From: a virus
Virus record (IMG/VR): IMGVR_UViG_3300009128_000074
Coordinates: 1 to 34,414 of that record
Length of the DNA stretch: 34,414 nt
Reading direction: 5' to 3' (one strand)
Shown here piece after piece: positions 1-9,533 of the stretch (within the stretch, counting starts at the first letter, position 1; the number at the start of each line of letters is the position of its first letter). Below the pieces are notes generated by a model. It was given only the letters and a program-made list of their open reading frames with translations, made no database searches and was not told the origin of the DNA. A program made the translations under genes and the position numbers.

Positions 1-560
1 TGTCTCCGCGCGTGGCTCCTGATGCGGTGGCAGGCACAGCAGACAAGGTCGCACTTTGCGATTTCCTCAAGCACCCTCTCCCGCCTGTGGTTCGTCATTT
101 TACCAATACTGGTACGCTTGGTACCTCGGACGTGGTCATATTCCATAGTGTAGGGGTCGAACACATGGCCACAGTCGGCACAAGGGACCCCCTCCTTTAG
201 AGAGTTAATCCAGGCACAAAATCTCTCGCGCCGTTGCCTCTGCTGTTCCGTAGTTTTCTCCCTGTTCTCTTCACGCCATTTCTTTCTTGCAGGCCCCCAT
301 AGATGTCCGCGCTCCTTCCATAGGCGCTGTTGGCGTGCCCGGATTTCCTCTCTGAATTCTTCTCTGTAGGCTTTCTGGCATCCCCTTATGCGTTCTTTGT
401 TGGCAGCGTAGTATTCCCGATTCTTGCGCCTCAGGCAGTTACGGCACTGTGCCCCTCCCCGATTCCACTGCCACGGGGGGTACTTCTCCCTAGGCAGTGA
501 AAGACCGCAGCCCTTGCACAAGCGGGTATCTTGGCTGGGGGTCAAAAACTGAGTCTCCAC
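1..560 (-). CDS. HNH homing endonuclease, 3' end beyond window
   Basis: This gene is not closed inside the window: the frame is open from a TAG at about 570-568 down to base 1, so the C-terminus lies to the left. The protein has an early CxxC pair (CKGC) and a second (CRNC), then a long Arg/Lys/Glu-rich helix. Next come PCADCG, the HNH core around YDHVRG and the end CDLVCCACHR, which is typical of small phage zinc-binding HNH nucleases. By family knowledge it would nick or cut DNA and promote its own spread. The start is uncertain: GTG at 560 or TTG at 545, and the TTG overlaps the TGA of the upstream structural gene (544-542) as TTGA. About 180-186 residues are visible, and the family normally ends soon after CHR, so little is probably missing. 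Confidence 0.8.
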   Translation of the reverse strand, partial: METQFLTPSQDTRLCKGCGLSLPREKYPPWQWNRGGAQCRNCLRRKNREYYAANKERIRGCQKAYREEFREEIRARQQRLWKERGHLWGPARKKWREENREKTTEQQRQRRERFCAWINSLKEGVPCADCGHVFDPYTMEYDHVRGTKRTSIGKMTNHRRERVLEEIAKCDLVCCACHRIRSHARR

Positions 561-1216
561 GTCAGACTAATCACCGCCGTACTGGGCTTGGTGACGACGC
601 TGAAGGTAAGGTAATTACACAACAAATCGTAGCCCGTCACGTCGATGGTCGGGTCGTAGGTCGGGTCCGAAGTCCCCGGTCCATTCTCGATGGGGTTTGT
701 CGTGGCTGGGGACAGCGAGTTGGTGAACATCAGGCCCATCTCGTTCCACGGCCCGACCGCCTCGCCCTCCCCGAAGGTCGCGGTGAAGTCCACGATGTGT
801 GTCGGGTAGGCAACGGCTATGCCATCCGCATTCCGGAACTGTGTGGACGAGAAGGCCTTGCGGCCAATCTCGGTCACGAGCCTCCGCTGCTCCTGCTGCG
901 GAGCATCCGGGGAGAGCAGGTTGCCGGGAGCCCCCGTTCCGACCCCTAGCATGATGAGGCCGTTGTTGCGCCCTGCGGTCGGCTCCTGGCTGTCCTTGAA
1001 CAACCGGGCAGCCAGGATGCTGGCGTCGAGGGTGATGATGTTCTTCAGCTTCCGTTCGAGGAGCAGCTTTCCGCTCCCCGCGTCCCGCATCTCCAAGAAG
1101 ACCTCGCCCTTCTTGGGGCCACAGCAGAAAGCTTCGGGGAACACCCCTAGATTGACCCCCACCGCCTGCAAGGCATCAGAGGCGCGGGGCATCTTGTCGT
1201 GGAAGGTTGGAGGCAT
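542..1216 (-). CDS. tail-associated structural protein, 224 aa
   Basis: No catalytic motif is visible. The middle region reads like a widespread phage tail/fibre-associated family: a KLKNIITLDAS segment, then LGVGTGAPG, then an acidic and Gln/Glu-rich stretch, then a beta region with FTATFGEGEAVGPWNEMGL, and a beta-rich C-terminus. A pattern of 'no value/constant, VGTG, then TATF...GE..G...E.GL' is common in proteins encoded beside tail fibres, so a fibre-attachment or tail-tip role is inferred. It is the last structural gene visible, downstream of the 2094-aa adhesin across a 58-nt gap. ATG at 1216 is chosen because it opens the frame after that gap. GGAG lies about 11 nt upstream, which is loose spacing. 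Its stop is overlapped by the following HNH gene. Confidence 0.7.
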   Translation of the reverse strand: MPPTFHDKMPRASDALQAVGVNLGVFPEAFCCGPKKGEVFLEMRDAGSGKLLLERKLKNIITLDASILAARLFKDSQEPTAGRNNGLIMLGVGTGAPGNLLSPDAPQQEQRRLVTEIGRKAFSSTQFRNADGIAVAYPTHIVDFTATFGEGEAVGPWNEMGLMFTNSLSPATTNPIENGPGTSDPTYDPTIDVTGYDLLCNYLTFSVVTKPSTAVISLTWRLSF

Positions 1217-1256
1217 GGTTCACCGTACTCCGCCGCGCGGTTCTACTTGGGTGCCA

Positions 1257-1264
1257 GGATAGGC
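1257..1264 (-). promoter_or_regulatory. GCCTAT(A/C)C motif upstream of the 224-aa gene
   Basis: The 58-nt gap at 1217-1274 holds no gene. Read on the minus strand it contains GCCTATCC about 40 nt before the ATG. Nearly the same octamer (GCCTATAC) lies 35-41 nt before the start codons of the two other structural genes that have gaps over 45 nt. It could be a late promoter -10 element or an RNA processing site. No convincing -35 box is seen, and short matches also occur inside genes. Confidence 0.3.
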
Positions 1265-1274
1265 GCTCTATTGA

Positions 1275-4200
1275 CTAAGGGTTCGCTGCCCGGAGGGTGC
1301 GCATCAGGGAGACCCCGCCGGGAAGTGCGGAACCACCCAAGCACACCATACCGAGGGCAGCGTCGTGGGCACCCCCCACGACCGTCGCGGACCCCCCGAC
1401 AAGAAGAGAGCTTTGGGCGAGGCCGGCCCCGCCTGTGAGCACCCCGGCTTCCCCAGAAGGTGGCGGTGTTGCGTCCGGGAGCACCCCTGTCAGAGCGATG
1501 AGGCCGGGGCCGTAGGTCGTAATAACCGGGAGCCACGTTGTGCTAACGACAGGGAGGGACTCAACCAGCACCGCAGGACGGCCCGCAACGGTTACCCCTG
1601 AAGAGGCCACATAGGTACCAGAGGCCACATTTGCGTTGATGGCGGCTGCAAGCTGGACGTGCGGCTGGACGAGCACTCCGAAGTCAGTCGGGAGGGCTGG
1701 CACTTTGCGGCCCGTCAAGACCACAAAGACCCCCGACACTTCGTCCTCGACGCGGACCTGCACCCCATCGAGGCTGTCCGGGTCCGACGTGAGGAACTCA
1801 AAGTAGCCGTGGTCCCGTTCCGGCGTGAGGGAGCCGAGTCCGGCCCAAGGACCGATGTGGGAGTAGTCGCCGGCACCCGTAAACACGAGAAGGGCTGCCC
1901 CCATCCCATTCGACGAAGGGGTGCCGTCCGGATTCCATGTCCAGGAAGCCGGGCGCGTCGGAGGCGTGTTGTCCACCCCTGTCCAGTCCCAAATCTCATC
2001 AAGGGGGGCCTCGTCGGCCCCGACGGAGTCCGGGCCGAGGGAGCCGATGCTCATCCCCTGAGAGCGGTACGCTGTCACGACTGCACGCAGCCGCATGTAC
2101 CAGTCGGTTCTCTGGTAGATGCGCCCTTCCCCACGTCCTGCTCGTACACGCCCGGACGGGTAGTTGGGCCACAGGAGCGCAGTCCCGGGCCCCAACGTGC
2201 CGCCCAGGGGCTCCTGGCCGATGGGATTGCCGCTCCCGTCCACGACCGGGCCCAGGTAGCTGCCCCCCGAGGCAAAGAGCACATGCCCCGGCATTCCGCC
2301 GCCCTGCTCGAACTCCGGCTGCTTGGGTGTCTGGACCTTCTGCCAGAACTTCGTGCCCTTGATGTCGAGAACGTGGGCACCTGTCGGAGACCCTACGGTG
2401 TCCCCGGTAGTGACCAAATCCTTACTCGCACCCGCGCCGTCGAGGGGGTCGCCCCCTGCACTTCCCACGGACTCGTCGGAGCGCGTGTAGATGTCGTCAC
2501 CACCCTCGTCGGAGAAGCCGGAGAAGCCCTGCGGGAGCGTCCCCTCGCAGATAGGAGAGAGCAGTCCTTCTTGGCCGTCGTTGTCCACCTCGATGAACTC
2601 AAGAGCCTCGTAGCGGCTTCCGGCCTCGTCCCTAAAAGTTAGGATTTCAGTAGGGCCAATACGTGCAACAGAAGGGTCTCCCGTGGAGCCCCCCGGACCA
2701 TCGAGCCGCGTTGCCTCGACCTCCTCCCATTCCAGGTCCCCGACCTGGCTTTTGGGCACGGGAGGTGTCCCCTCATTCAGGAGAGTCACGCCGTCGAGGA
2801 GCGGCTGGTTCTCCAGGTATGTCGTCGTCGGCTGACCAGGAATGAACAGTACCTCGACGGAGGCGTGTTCCCCCGAGAACTCGTAGTCGTTGCCGTCGCT
2901 GTCCCGCCCGAGAGTTAGGACCTGCGAGTCCTCGTCGAACGTGTACTGCAAGTAGGTGTAGATGGTCGCGCCGTCGATGACCTTGTAGATGCTGCTCGCG
3001 TACATCTGTGTAGGACGGAGGGATAGCCTGCGGGTGTCGAGGGTCTGCACCGCGACACGCTCATAGGTCACATCCTTAGTGCGCTCGCCACTGGCGATGA
3101 TGTTGGCCCGGTTGAGCACCATTCCCTGAGGAGCGATGTAGTCCTCGACAGCCACCTTGAATAGCCGGTAGCGCATGTAGTCCCAGCGTTGCTGGGCGAT
3201 AGAGCGTGAGTCGAAAGAGCCAAAGCCCAGGAATCCGAAAGTCGAAGGAACGCGGGGAAGTACGGGATATTCGACGTTAATCCACCCCGCTGAAGGCTCT
3301 GTCGTCTCGTTGATGAAGCCCGAGCCCGGGACCCCCGGGGTCTCGGGCTGGTAATAGGGCGGGAGCGCCATATCGGGACGAAAGACCGTTACCCCCCATG
3401 TGGGGGTGCGGAGGATGCGGACCTCCATTGACTGCCGCCAGTCCATGTCCTGCACGACCGGGCCCACCTCGGCGGAGTTGGGAGCATCGGTGGCGTCGGT
3501 GCGGGGAATCTCCCAGTTGTCGATGTCGTCCTTGTCGCCGCCCTTCCAAACACCCAGAGTACGATAGGCGTCCACAGGAGCAAGCATCGAGTAGGACAAG
3601 GACCTCCACCGGACGCTGCTGCTGGTCTGCAACGAGGTCGCGCCCACGACATTGTGGACGCCCCAAAGACAAGCGGTGCCCCCAGTGCCCCCGGGGAACT
3701 GCGTAGCGAGGAGCGTGGGCGACTGGATTTCGTCGTCCAGGAACAGCGAGACCACACCCTGGGACGCCACAAGCCGATAGGTGTGCAGCTCTTCGTCGTC
3801 CCAGTCGAAGGTGTAGTCCTGTACGGTTGCCCCGTTGGCGTCGAGCAGCCGTACCCCGCCGTCGATGAGACGGATTTCGGCGTAGTTGTCAGCGGTCCCG
3901 AAGTCCGCGCCGATGAAGATGCCCGAGACACCACCGCTGAAGGTCACGGAGTCCACTGCCAGCCGGGCCTCGAAGACCCGGTCCCCGAAGTCCCCGTAGC
4001 TCAGGCCGACAGTGTCCAGGACGCCCGAGTACCGGAGAGTTTCTGCGGCGGCTTGTGTGGTCACGAAGTCCGAGATGTGGACCTCGCCCGAGGCCGTCGC
4101 GCCCGTCACCTCTGTCCAGTCTTGGGCGGTGGGAGTCAGGATGCCGGAGGCGCTTACCACAGGGAGCTGGATGAGCCGCCTGTAGAGCCGCTGCCCGGGG

Positions 4201-7200
4201 CACTTGACGTATAGGAGGGTCGCCAGACGGACTTCCCGATTGCCGTCGTTCAGCACAATCTCGGTGTCCCCGGCCCCCAAGACCCCGGTGTCCAGCCGGT
4301 ACTTTGCCCGAAGGTCCAGATTCGAGTCGGGGGCGAAGAAGGGCTCTATGCGCTCGTACCCGAAAGAGAAGTCGAGGCTCTCGGAACCCGAGGTCGCCTT
4401 TAGGAGCACCTCTCCCGAGGAGGCGAGCGCCCGTGAGTACCCAAAGGCCTGCCGGGCGAACCACTCCCAGTTCGGGTCGGCCTCCGGAACGACGCCCATC
4501 TCGGTTGCCACAGACTTCGAGTGGCTGCGGAAATGAGATTGGTCGGGCACCACCCCGTAGCGGGCAAAGGACCAAGTGCTGGAATTCGTGGCCCTCCGGC
4601 TCAGGGAACCAAAGAAAACCTGGCCCTCCCCTCCCGTGGACAAGATGAGGGAAGTCTCTGCTGGCATGGGAAGCGCAGGGACGTTCCCGTCGATGGTCGT
4701 CACCAGTGACGTGGTGGTCCCCGACATCTCCAGCGTAGCGACCTTCTGCTCGGGGTCAGCCACGAGACGGTAAGTCGAAAGCCCTGTCCACGGTGTCTCG
4801 AAGATGGCGGTCGGGTAGTTGTTGCCGTACTTGGTCGGGTCGGCGGGGAAGGCGGGGCTGACCGTACAGGTCGTCGTGCCGTCGCATTGGGGCACAACCC
4901 CGGAGGCGGTGTAGGAGCCCGCCTGAGTCCCGGTGAGAATCTGGAATCGGTCGCCGTCCTGGAAGGTCGTCGGCACTTGAGCGGTGGGCACACTCATAGT
5001 GGTGGAGCTAGCGATGGTTGCTGTCGCGGAAGGCCCGATGGACCAAGCACCCACCTCCTGCACCTTCCAGGGGTCGGTGAGCATCCCGACATGCTGGAGC
5101 CCATTCACCAGGAGGGCCCCGGCCAGGTACAGCTCGTGGTTGTTGTGGAAGCCGAAGCCCACGCCAGTAAACACTCCGTCGGAGCTGACAGAGGAGGTGC
5201 TGGGGATGAGGAAGCGGGTGTTGAGCGTCACCGCTGAGGGGAAGCTCAGGTCCATCTCGCGCGAGTAGACCACCACCTGCGGGTCATCCGGGTCGTAGGG
5301 CCCGTCGTTGGCATCGGTGAGCGTGTAGGTACCCGCTCCCACGTTGTAGCTGCCCGAATCTGTGCCCAGGAGAACCCAAGCAGGGTCGGTCTCGGTCGGT
5401 TTCTCCGTGGCCTCCCACGCAACGGCAACCCCGGCCACATCGGCCTCGAAGGCGTCTGTAGAAGAATGATGAGGGTTCTGATTGAGCAGCAAAGTCGTCG
5501 GGCTGTTGAGCAGCGCCGAGTATTCCCGCTCGAAGCCTAGGTACCTGTGCCCGATGAGCATCGGGGAGGGCCTCGTCATCGGCCCCAGCACAACACCCAT
5601 CGGGAAGCGCGCCGTGTCAGGCGCCCCCTTCGGATGGTCGGGGAGGTCCTGGTTCTGCTCCCCGTGAGCTGCGGGGTCGTGGTGGCCACGTCCACGGTCC
5701 CACTTGTTGAGGATGAGGCCCTCGGTGTTGAGCCCGGCCAGCTCCATCATCGGCGTGGCGAACCACTTGTAGTCTACCTTCACGTCGATTTCGCCGGGCG
5801 GCAGCAGCGGAATCGGGACGGCTAGTGTGACCTTGCCGATGTACGGGTTTACCTTCTCGACTTCGACCTCAGAACCGTTGACGGAGACCGTGACATCCTG
5901 CTTCGTAGCCGGCGTTGCGTCGCCCCAGCCCTTCACAAGAGGGCCTCGCTTGGTCAGCAGCCAATCGCGGGTGTTGGCGGAAGAACCTGTGAAGGAGGCT
6001 TCGTGGTTATGCAGGAAGTTCCACGCCTCAGAGAAGACCGTGTACGTGGAAGTGGCTTCAACTGCGTGAATCTGGAAGCCCGTCACCACAGTCGGAGCGT
6101 CAAGCAGAAGGAAGGTCACGCCTGGGCCATCGTCGTCGGTCGGGTCCAGGTTCGAGAGCAGGGTAACCGCCACAGGAAGGCCGTCGAGCAGGAGAGCCGC
6201 AGTCGCGGCCTTCTGATTCCAGACCAGAGACAGCGTGTGTGTCCCCGTGCTCCAGGTTGCGGGCACGTCCACTGAGAACGACCCGTTGGTGAAGCCCAGA
6301 AGGTCCGTACCTCCGGCATTCCGCTTGAGAGCCACCCGGACCCCAAGACCTTGGGCAGCAGGCCCATTCTGGAAAACTACCTCCCCCAGTGTGAAGGCCG
6401 CCAGGTCACCCAGGGGCGGGTTGTAGATGGCCTGCCCGGCATCGAAAGTAAAGTCGATGCGAGTAGTTGCATCTGGGGTGATGTGCTTGTAGCTGCCTGC
6501 TGTGGGCTCGAAGAAGGCCCACCCGTAGGGGAGCCAGCCAGGGCGGCTGACCCGGAGGATGGAGTTCGACACCTCCGAAGAGCCGTTAGCGGGGTTCTGC
6601 TCCTGCCCATCGCATCCCGAGGCGGCTGAGGGCAGCGCGCTCCCGTCGTATTCCAGAGCAGCGGCATCGGTGATGACGCTTGTGTAGTCGAGGGCGGTCA
6701 TGCCGTAAACGGTCATGCCGACCTTGGCGGCACTCCCCTCAAAGGGGTGCTCAACCGCCCGAACTGTTAGCGGGATGGGGTAGTCCGGGTCGGACGTGAA
6801 GGAGTAGGAGTTCGTCGAGCTGATGCCCTGGCCCGGATGGGGCTCTTCGGCGGACGGCAGCATCGGCTGGGTGAAGGTCAGCCGGAGGGTCTCGTCGTCA
6901 ACAACAGCCAGAATGTAAGGCGGGGACTCCCCCCGGCATAGCAGGGCGGCCTCTGTAACCAGGAGCGGGTTCCCGCCCATGTCCGTAGGCCCCGTGACCT
7001 GGAGCCGGTAAGAGCCGCCCAGCGTTGTGCCAGTGTGGGTAAGGACAACCGACGTGGCCCCGGGCGGCGTGGCTCCATCGTCTGTGGCCAGTGTCTCGAC
7101 ACGGACGCTGCTGACTGCGAGGGTGGGAGAGGCCCCGGCAATCGGAGTCAGGGCATAGGAGGACGGGTCAAGCAACGCGGGATTCCCGGTGTCCATCTCC

Positions 7201-7559
7201 TCCGAGAAGAAGACCTCGATTTCCCAGCCTGAGATGCTCAGCGCGGATGTGACCTGCGGGGGAACCTTGTCCGAAGACCCATAACCTCCGAGCCCGTAGG
7301 GGTCGCCGCCAAAGCCGCCCGAGATAGGGACAGGAGGGGCGGCGAAGCCACCCGCTCCCCCGTACGGGAAGAAGCCATACGCGGCACCTGAAGGTGGGTC
7401 GCTGTAGGGATTCTCAGCCCACCCAACCCCGCCGTAGCCTGAGGCCTCCGGGTGCGGCGGGCACACCACCACTGACTGGCACTGGCAGGGGAAGGGGCCA
7501 AATCCGAAGGGGCCAGTGTTCCAGCACTCAGCCGGGTCGATAGGGGTACCGTTCGACAT
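1275..7559 (-). CDS. giant tail fibre / adhesin with Ig-like and lectin-like domains, 2094 aa
   Basis: This is a very long secreted-surface-type virion protein, probably for host binding. Residues 1-95 are low complexity: a Cys cluster (residues 12, 25, 27, 33) and then a Gly/Tyr/Pro/Phe-rich segment. From about 100 to 205 and again from about 212 there are Ig-like beta domains with the 'PPQVTSA...IEVFFSEEMD...SYAL' layout of bacterial Ig-like/SbsC-type modules. Several later stretches look like LamG/concanavalin-type jelly rolls, with patterns such as GIFIGADFG...YAEIRL...HTYRLVASQGVVSLFLDD and GVGFGFHNNHELYLAGAL. One segment near DNA 4980-4850 has the 'GDRF.I..G..AGSY' module also present in two neighbours. 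The ATG at 7559 follows the upstream stop by 11 nt, with GAAGG upstream. The domain assignments are pattern-based; the fibre role is inferred from them and from position. Confidence 0.75.
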   Translation of the reverse strand: MSNGTPIDPAECWNTGPFGFGPFPCQCQSVVVCPPHPEASGYGGVGWAENPYSDPPSGAAYGFFPYGGAGGFAAPPVPISGGFGGDPYGLGGYGSSDKVPPQVTSALSISGWEIEVFFSEEMDTGNPALLDPSSYALTPIAGASPTLAVSSVRVETLATDDGATPPGATSVVLTHTGTTLGGSYRLQVTGPTDMGGNPLLVTEAALLCRGESPPYILAVVDDETLRLTFTQPMLPSAEEPHPGQGISSTNSYSFTSDPDYPIPLTVRAVEHPFEGSAAKVGMTVYGMTALDYTSVITDAAALEYDGSALPSAASGCDGQEQNPANGSSEVSNSILRVSRPGWLPYGWAFFEPTAGSYKHITPDATTRIDFTFDAGQAIYNPPLGDLAAFTLGEVVFQNGPAAQGLGVRVALKRNAGGTDLLGFTNGSFSVDVPATWSTGTHTLSLVWNQKAATAALLLDGLPVAVTLLSNLDPTDDDGPGVTFLLLDAPTVVTGFQIHAVEATSTYTVFSEAWNFLHNHEASFTGSSANTRDWLLTKRGPLVKGWGDATPATKQDVTVSVNGSEVEVEKVNPYIGKVTLAVPIPLLPPGEIDVKVDYKWFATPMMELAGLNTEGLILNKWDRGRGHHDPAAHGEQNQDLPDHPKGAPDTARFPMGVVLGPMTRPSPMLIGHRYLGFEREYSALLNSPTTLLLNQNPHHSSTDAFEADVAGVAVAWEATEKPTETDPAWVLLGTDSGSYNVGAGTYTLTDANDGPYDPDDPQVVVYSREMDLSFPSAVTLNTRFLIPSTSSVSSDGVFTGVGFGFHNNHELYLAGALLVNGLQHVGMLTDPWKVQEVGAWSIGPSATATIASSTTMSVPTAQVPTTFQDGDRFQILTGTQAGSYTASGVVPQCDGTTTCTVSPAFPADPTKYGNNYPTAIFETPWTGLSTYRLVADPEQKVATLEMSGTTTSLVTTIDGNVPALPMPAETSLILSTGGEGQVFFGSLSRRATNSSTWSFARYGVVPDQSHFRSHSKSVATEMGVVPEADPNWEWFARQAFGYSRALASSGEVLLKATSGSESLDFSFGYERIEPFFAPDSNLDLRAKYRLDTGVLGAGDTEIVLNDGNREVRLATLLYVKCPGQRLYRRLIQLPVVSASGILTPTAQDWTEVTGATASGEVHISDFVTTQAAAETLRYSGVLDTVGLSYGDFGDRVFEARLAVDSVTFSGGVSGIFIGADFGTADNYAEIRLIDGGVRLLDANGATVQDYTFDWDDEELHTYRLVASQGVVSLFLDDEIQSPTLLATQFPGGTGGTACLWGVHNVVGATSLQTSSSVRWRSLSYSMLAPVDAYRTLGVWKGGDKDDIDNWEIPRTDATDAPNSAEVGPVVQDMDWRQSMEVRILRTPTWGVTVFRPDMALPPYYQPETPGVPGSGFINETTEPSAGWINVEYPVLPRVPSTFGFLGFGSFDSRSIAQQRWDYMRYRLFKVAVEDYIAPQGMVLNRANIIASGERTKDVTYERVAVQTLDTRRLSLRPTQMYASSIYKVIDGATIYTYLQYTFDEDSQVLTLGRDSDGNDYEFSGEHASVEVLFIPGQPTTTYLENQPLLDGVTLLNEGTPPVPKSQVGDLEWEEVEATRLDGPGGSTGDPSVARIGPTEILTFRDEAGSRYEALEFIEVDNDGQEGLLSPICEGTLPQGFSGFSDEGGDDIYTRSDESVGSAGGDPLDGAGASKDLVTTGDTVGSPTGAHVLDIKGTKFWQKVQTPKQPEFEQGGGMPGHVLFASGGSYLGPVVDGSGNPIGQEPLGGTLGPGTALLWPNYPSGRVRAGRGEGRIYQRTDWYMRLRAVVTAYRSQGMSIGSLGPDSVGADEAPLDEIWDWTGVDNTPPTRPASWTWNPDGTPSSNGMGAALLVFTGAGDYSHIGPWAGLGSLTPERDHGYFEFLTSDPDSLDGVQVRVEDEVSGVFVVLTGRKVPALPTDFGVLVQPHVQLAAAINANVASGTYVASSGVTVAGRPAVLVESLPVVSTTWLPVITTYGPGLIALTGVLPDATPPPSGEAGVLTGGAGLAQSSLLVGGSATVVGGAHDAALGMVCLGGSALPGGVSLMRTLRAANP

Positions 7560-7570
7560 TCAGCCTTCGC

Positions 7571-9481
7571 CTAGATGGAGAACCACGTGCTGCCGTAGTA
7601 GTAGAAGGTAGCGGAGCCCCAGTCAGCGTTGATGGTGTAGGAGGCCCCACCACCCTCAAAGGTCTCCCCCGCCGCTGCCTGTACGGTGATGTTGGTAGCA
7701 GCGGCGCTGCCGTTTGAGTCCTTGATGGTCACGACTCGGCCATCGGGGGGTGCTAGCGGTAGCTGCACGGTGATGGGACCGGGACCGGTCTCGCAGGCTA
7801 CAATCGACGTGAGCGCAGGCAGGGTGTAGGGACTCATCGCCGCCGTCACCCGGTCGAAGGCCCTCACCTCTTCTCCGACGATGTGCCGGACGTAGCGGTA
7901 GATGTTCGTACCGACCAGCTCTAGGTGGCTTGGGTCGAACAAGGCCGCCGCAGCGGTGGTCAACCGCACGGTGTTCGTCGTAAAGGCGGACTCCACTCGG
8001 AAGCGCCCGCCCAAGTAGGAGTTCTTGATGGCTACCTCTACCTCTTCAGCGGTGGAGGCCGCAGCAGCACCAACACCGACACCGACCGCACCCCCTGTCG
8101 CTCCAGAGGTAATCCCGACGTAGCTGTGCTCCATGTCTAGGTGGGCAACACCCAAATAACCCCACCCGCTCGTGTGGGCGACCTGAATCGGAGAATACCC
8201 GATGAACACTTCTGCGCCGACTGTGGGAGCAACGATGCCGTTGGCACCAACCGCAGCCGTCTTCAACAGGGAGACGTGCCCTTCCCCAACCACGTGAAGC
8301 GCACAGGGGTTCTCCCCCGGTGCGATGCTGGCGGGAGTAGGCCCTAGAAGCACTGAATCCCCCACCTGCGCCCAGCCCGGATTCGTTCCCCCGACGGTCA
8401 GGGCACCCCCAGAGTCTGCCCTCTTGTGGAAAGTGCTGGTTGTCGCAACCAAAGTAGCCCCATCCACCAAGAAAACCGGCACGTCGGCGGCTACAGTGCT
8501 TTCTAGGGTGAGCCCCACCAGCATTGAATACTCATCGATATCTCCAGAACCGATGAGTGTGTGGTAGGTAGTCGGCAGAAGCGTGGAGACTGCACGAACC
8601 ACAACTGCACCTGTAGGCACAGAGGTAGCTGAGGGGTTCGGGTACGCTGCGCCTGATGGGGTGCCCCCAACGAGGTGGATGAAGGGCTGGAGAGCCAGCG
8701 TCTCCTCGTAGTAGCCAGGCGCTATGACGATGACGTAGGGGTCAGAAGCCGACAGTGCCGCTTCCCCTCGCGTCGCAGCCGCTGCTGCGTAGGTGATGGC
8801 ATCGTTGATGGAGGAGAAGTCCGCGAAGCCCTCGGCGGCGGTCCGGATTCCGGTCTCGTCGCGAGCCGCAGAGTCGGGGCCTGGCATCCGGATGATGTTG
8901 TCGGGGTCGTTCTGGTCCTCGGAGTAGTCGCGGCCTCGGTTGGCGTCCACGTAAAGAACACGCCCCGACACTGAAACACGGCGGACAAGAGCGAGAAGCC
9001 GTTGGATGTTGGAGTTCTGGTCCCCGGCCCAGCCCTCGGTTGAGGCATCGTGCGGCACAACACCTTCTGAATCGCGCCGTTCACCTCCGGCTACGAGCTT
9101 CAGCTCCCCGAAGCGGGTCAGCGAACGGAAACGAAGGAAGATAGTGTCTTCGGTGGGCAGCCCGGCATCCACCACAAGGCGGAGGAGGTAGGAGCCGTCC
9201 CAGTCGGCGTTGAATCGGCAGGTCTTGGAGGTGCTGCCCTCTGGCGACAGTAGTGCCGCCTGAGAGGCGGTGCCAGCGTAGTCACTTCCAGAGGCCGCCG
9301 TGGGACCGGCAGAGTCCGGTGTGAAAGCCAGAGTCCAGCTATAGGTGGAGGCGTCGTAGACTGATGAGCAGACGACTTGGTAACCCTTGCGGAGGTCGTC
9401 GCGACTTGTGTCCGTCGTGACGGGGCCAACAGGGGTTCCCCCCGGGCTGTTCAAGAAGGTGGTCTGGATGCTGGCTGCCAT
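7571..9481 (-). CDS. tail fibre/spike with parallel beta-helix, 636 aa
   Basis: Probable receptor-binding fibre or spike. Residues 1-130 look like an Ig/PKD-type beta sandwich (Y.W.LAF.P, then DWDGSYLLRLVVDAG). Around 175-270 is a signature of pectate-lyase-like right-handed beta-helices: VLYVDANRG, then FSSINDAITYAAA, then YVIVIAPGYYEE. Short, Gly/Val-rich coils follow to about residue 470. The last 75 residues (VTIKDSNGSA, an ETFEGG turn, and an end in YYYGSTWFSI) match a common phage-fibre C-terminal domain. Catalytic residues for polysaccharide cleavage cannot be assigned by eye, so depolymerase activity is only possible. It starts with ATG at 9481, with a strong AGGAG six nt upstream, after a 52-nt gap. 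The 2094-aa fibre gene follows 11 nt downstream. Confidence 0.8.
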   Translation of the reverse strand: MAASIQTTFLNSPGGTPVGPVTTDTSRDDLRKGYQVVCSSVYDASTYSWTLAFTPDSAGPTAASGSDYAGTASQAALLSPEGSTSKTCRFNADWDGSYLLRLVVDAGLPTEDTIFLRFRSLTRFGELKLVAGGERRDSEGVVPHDASTEGWAGDQNSNIQRLLALVRRVSVSGRVLYVDANRGRDYSEDQNDPDNIIRMPGPDSAARDETGIRTAAEGFADFSSINDAITYAAAAATRGEAALSASDPYVIVIAPGYYEETLALQPFIHLVGGTPSGAAYPNPSATSVPTGAVVVRAVSTLLPTTYHTLIGSGDIDEYSMLVGLTLESTVAADVPVFLVDGATLVATTSTFHKRADSGGALTVGGTNPGWAQVGDSVLLGPTPASIAPGENPCALHVVGEGHVSLLKTAAVGANGIVAPTVGAEVFIGYSPIQVAHTSGWGYLGVAHLDMEHSYVGITSGATGGAVGVGVGAAAASTAEEVEVAIKNSYLGGRFRVESAFTTNTVRLTTAAAALFDPSHLELVGTNIYRYVRHIVGEEVRAFDRVTAAMSPYTLPALTSIVACETGPGPITVQLPLAPPDGRVVTIKDSNGSAAATNITVQAAAGETFEGGGASYTINADWGSATFYYYGSTWFSI

Positions 9482-9522
9482 GTCGTCTCCTGTGGCCCTT
9501 ATCGGCCTTCACTAGGCTCTCC

Positions 9523-9530
9523 GTATAGGC
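9523..9530 (-). promoter_or_regulatory. GCCTATAC motif and 10-bp palindrome upstream of fibre gene
   Basis: The 52-nt gap 9482-9533 carries GCCTATAC about 41 nt before the fibre ATG. It overlaps a perfect 10-bp palindrome, ATAGGCCTAT, at 9525-9534. The gap also supplies a strong AGGAG ribosome site just before 9481. The motif is shared with the gaps before the 375-aa and 224-aa genes. A start site for fibre transcription is one explanation; this is inference. Confidence 0.35.
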
Positions 9531-9533
9531 CTA

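Noticed and set aside
1659-2642. 327-codon plus-strand open frame
   Set aside because: Antisense to the 2094-aa fibre gene; no domain pattern seen.
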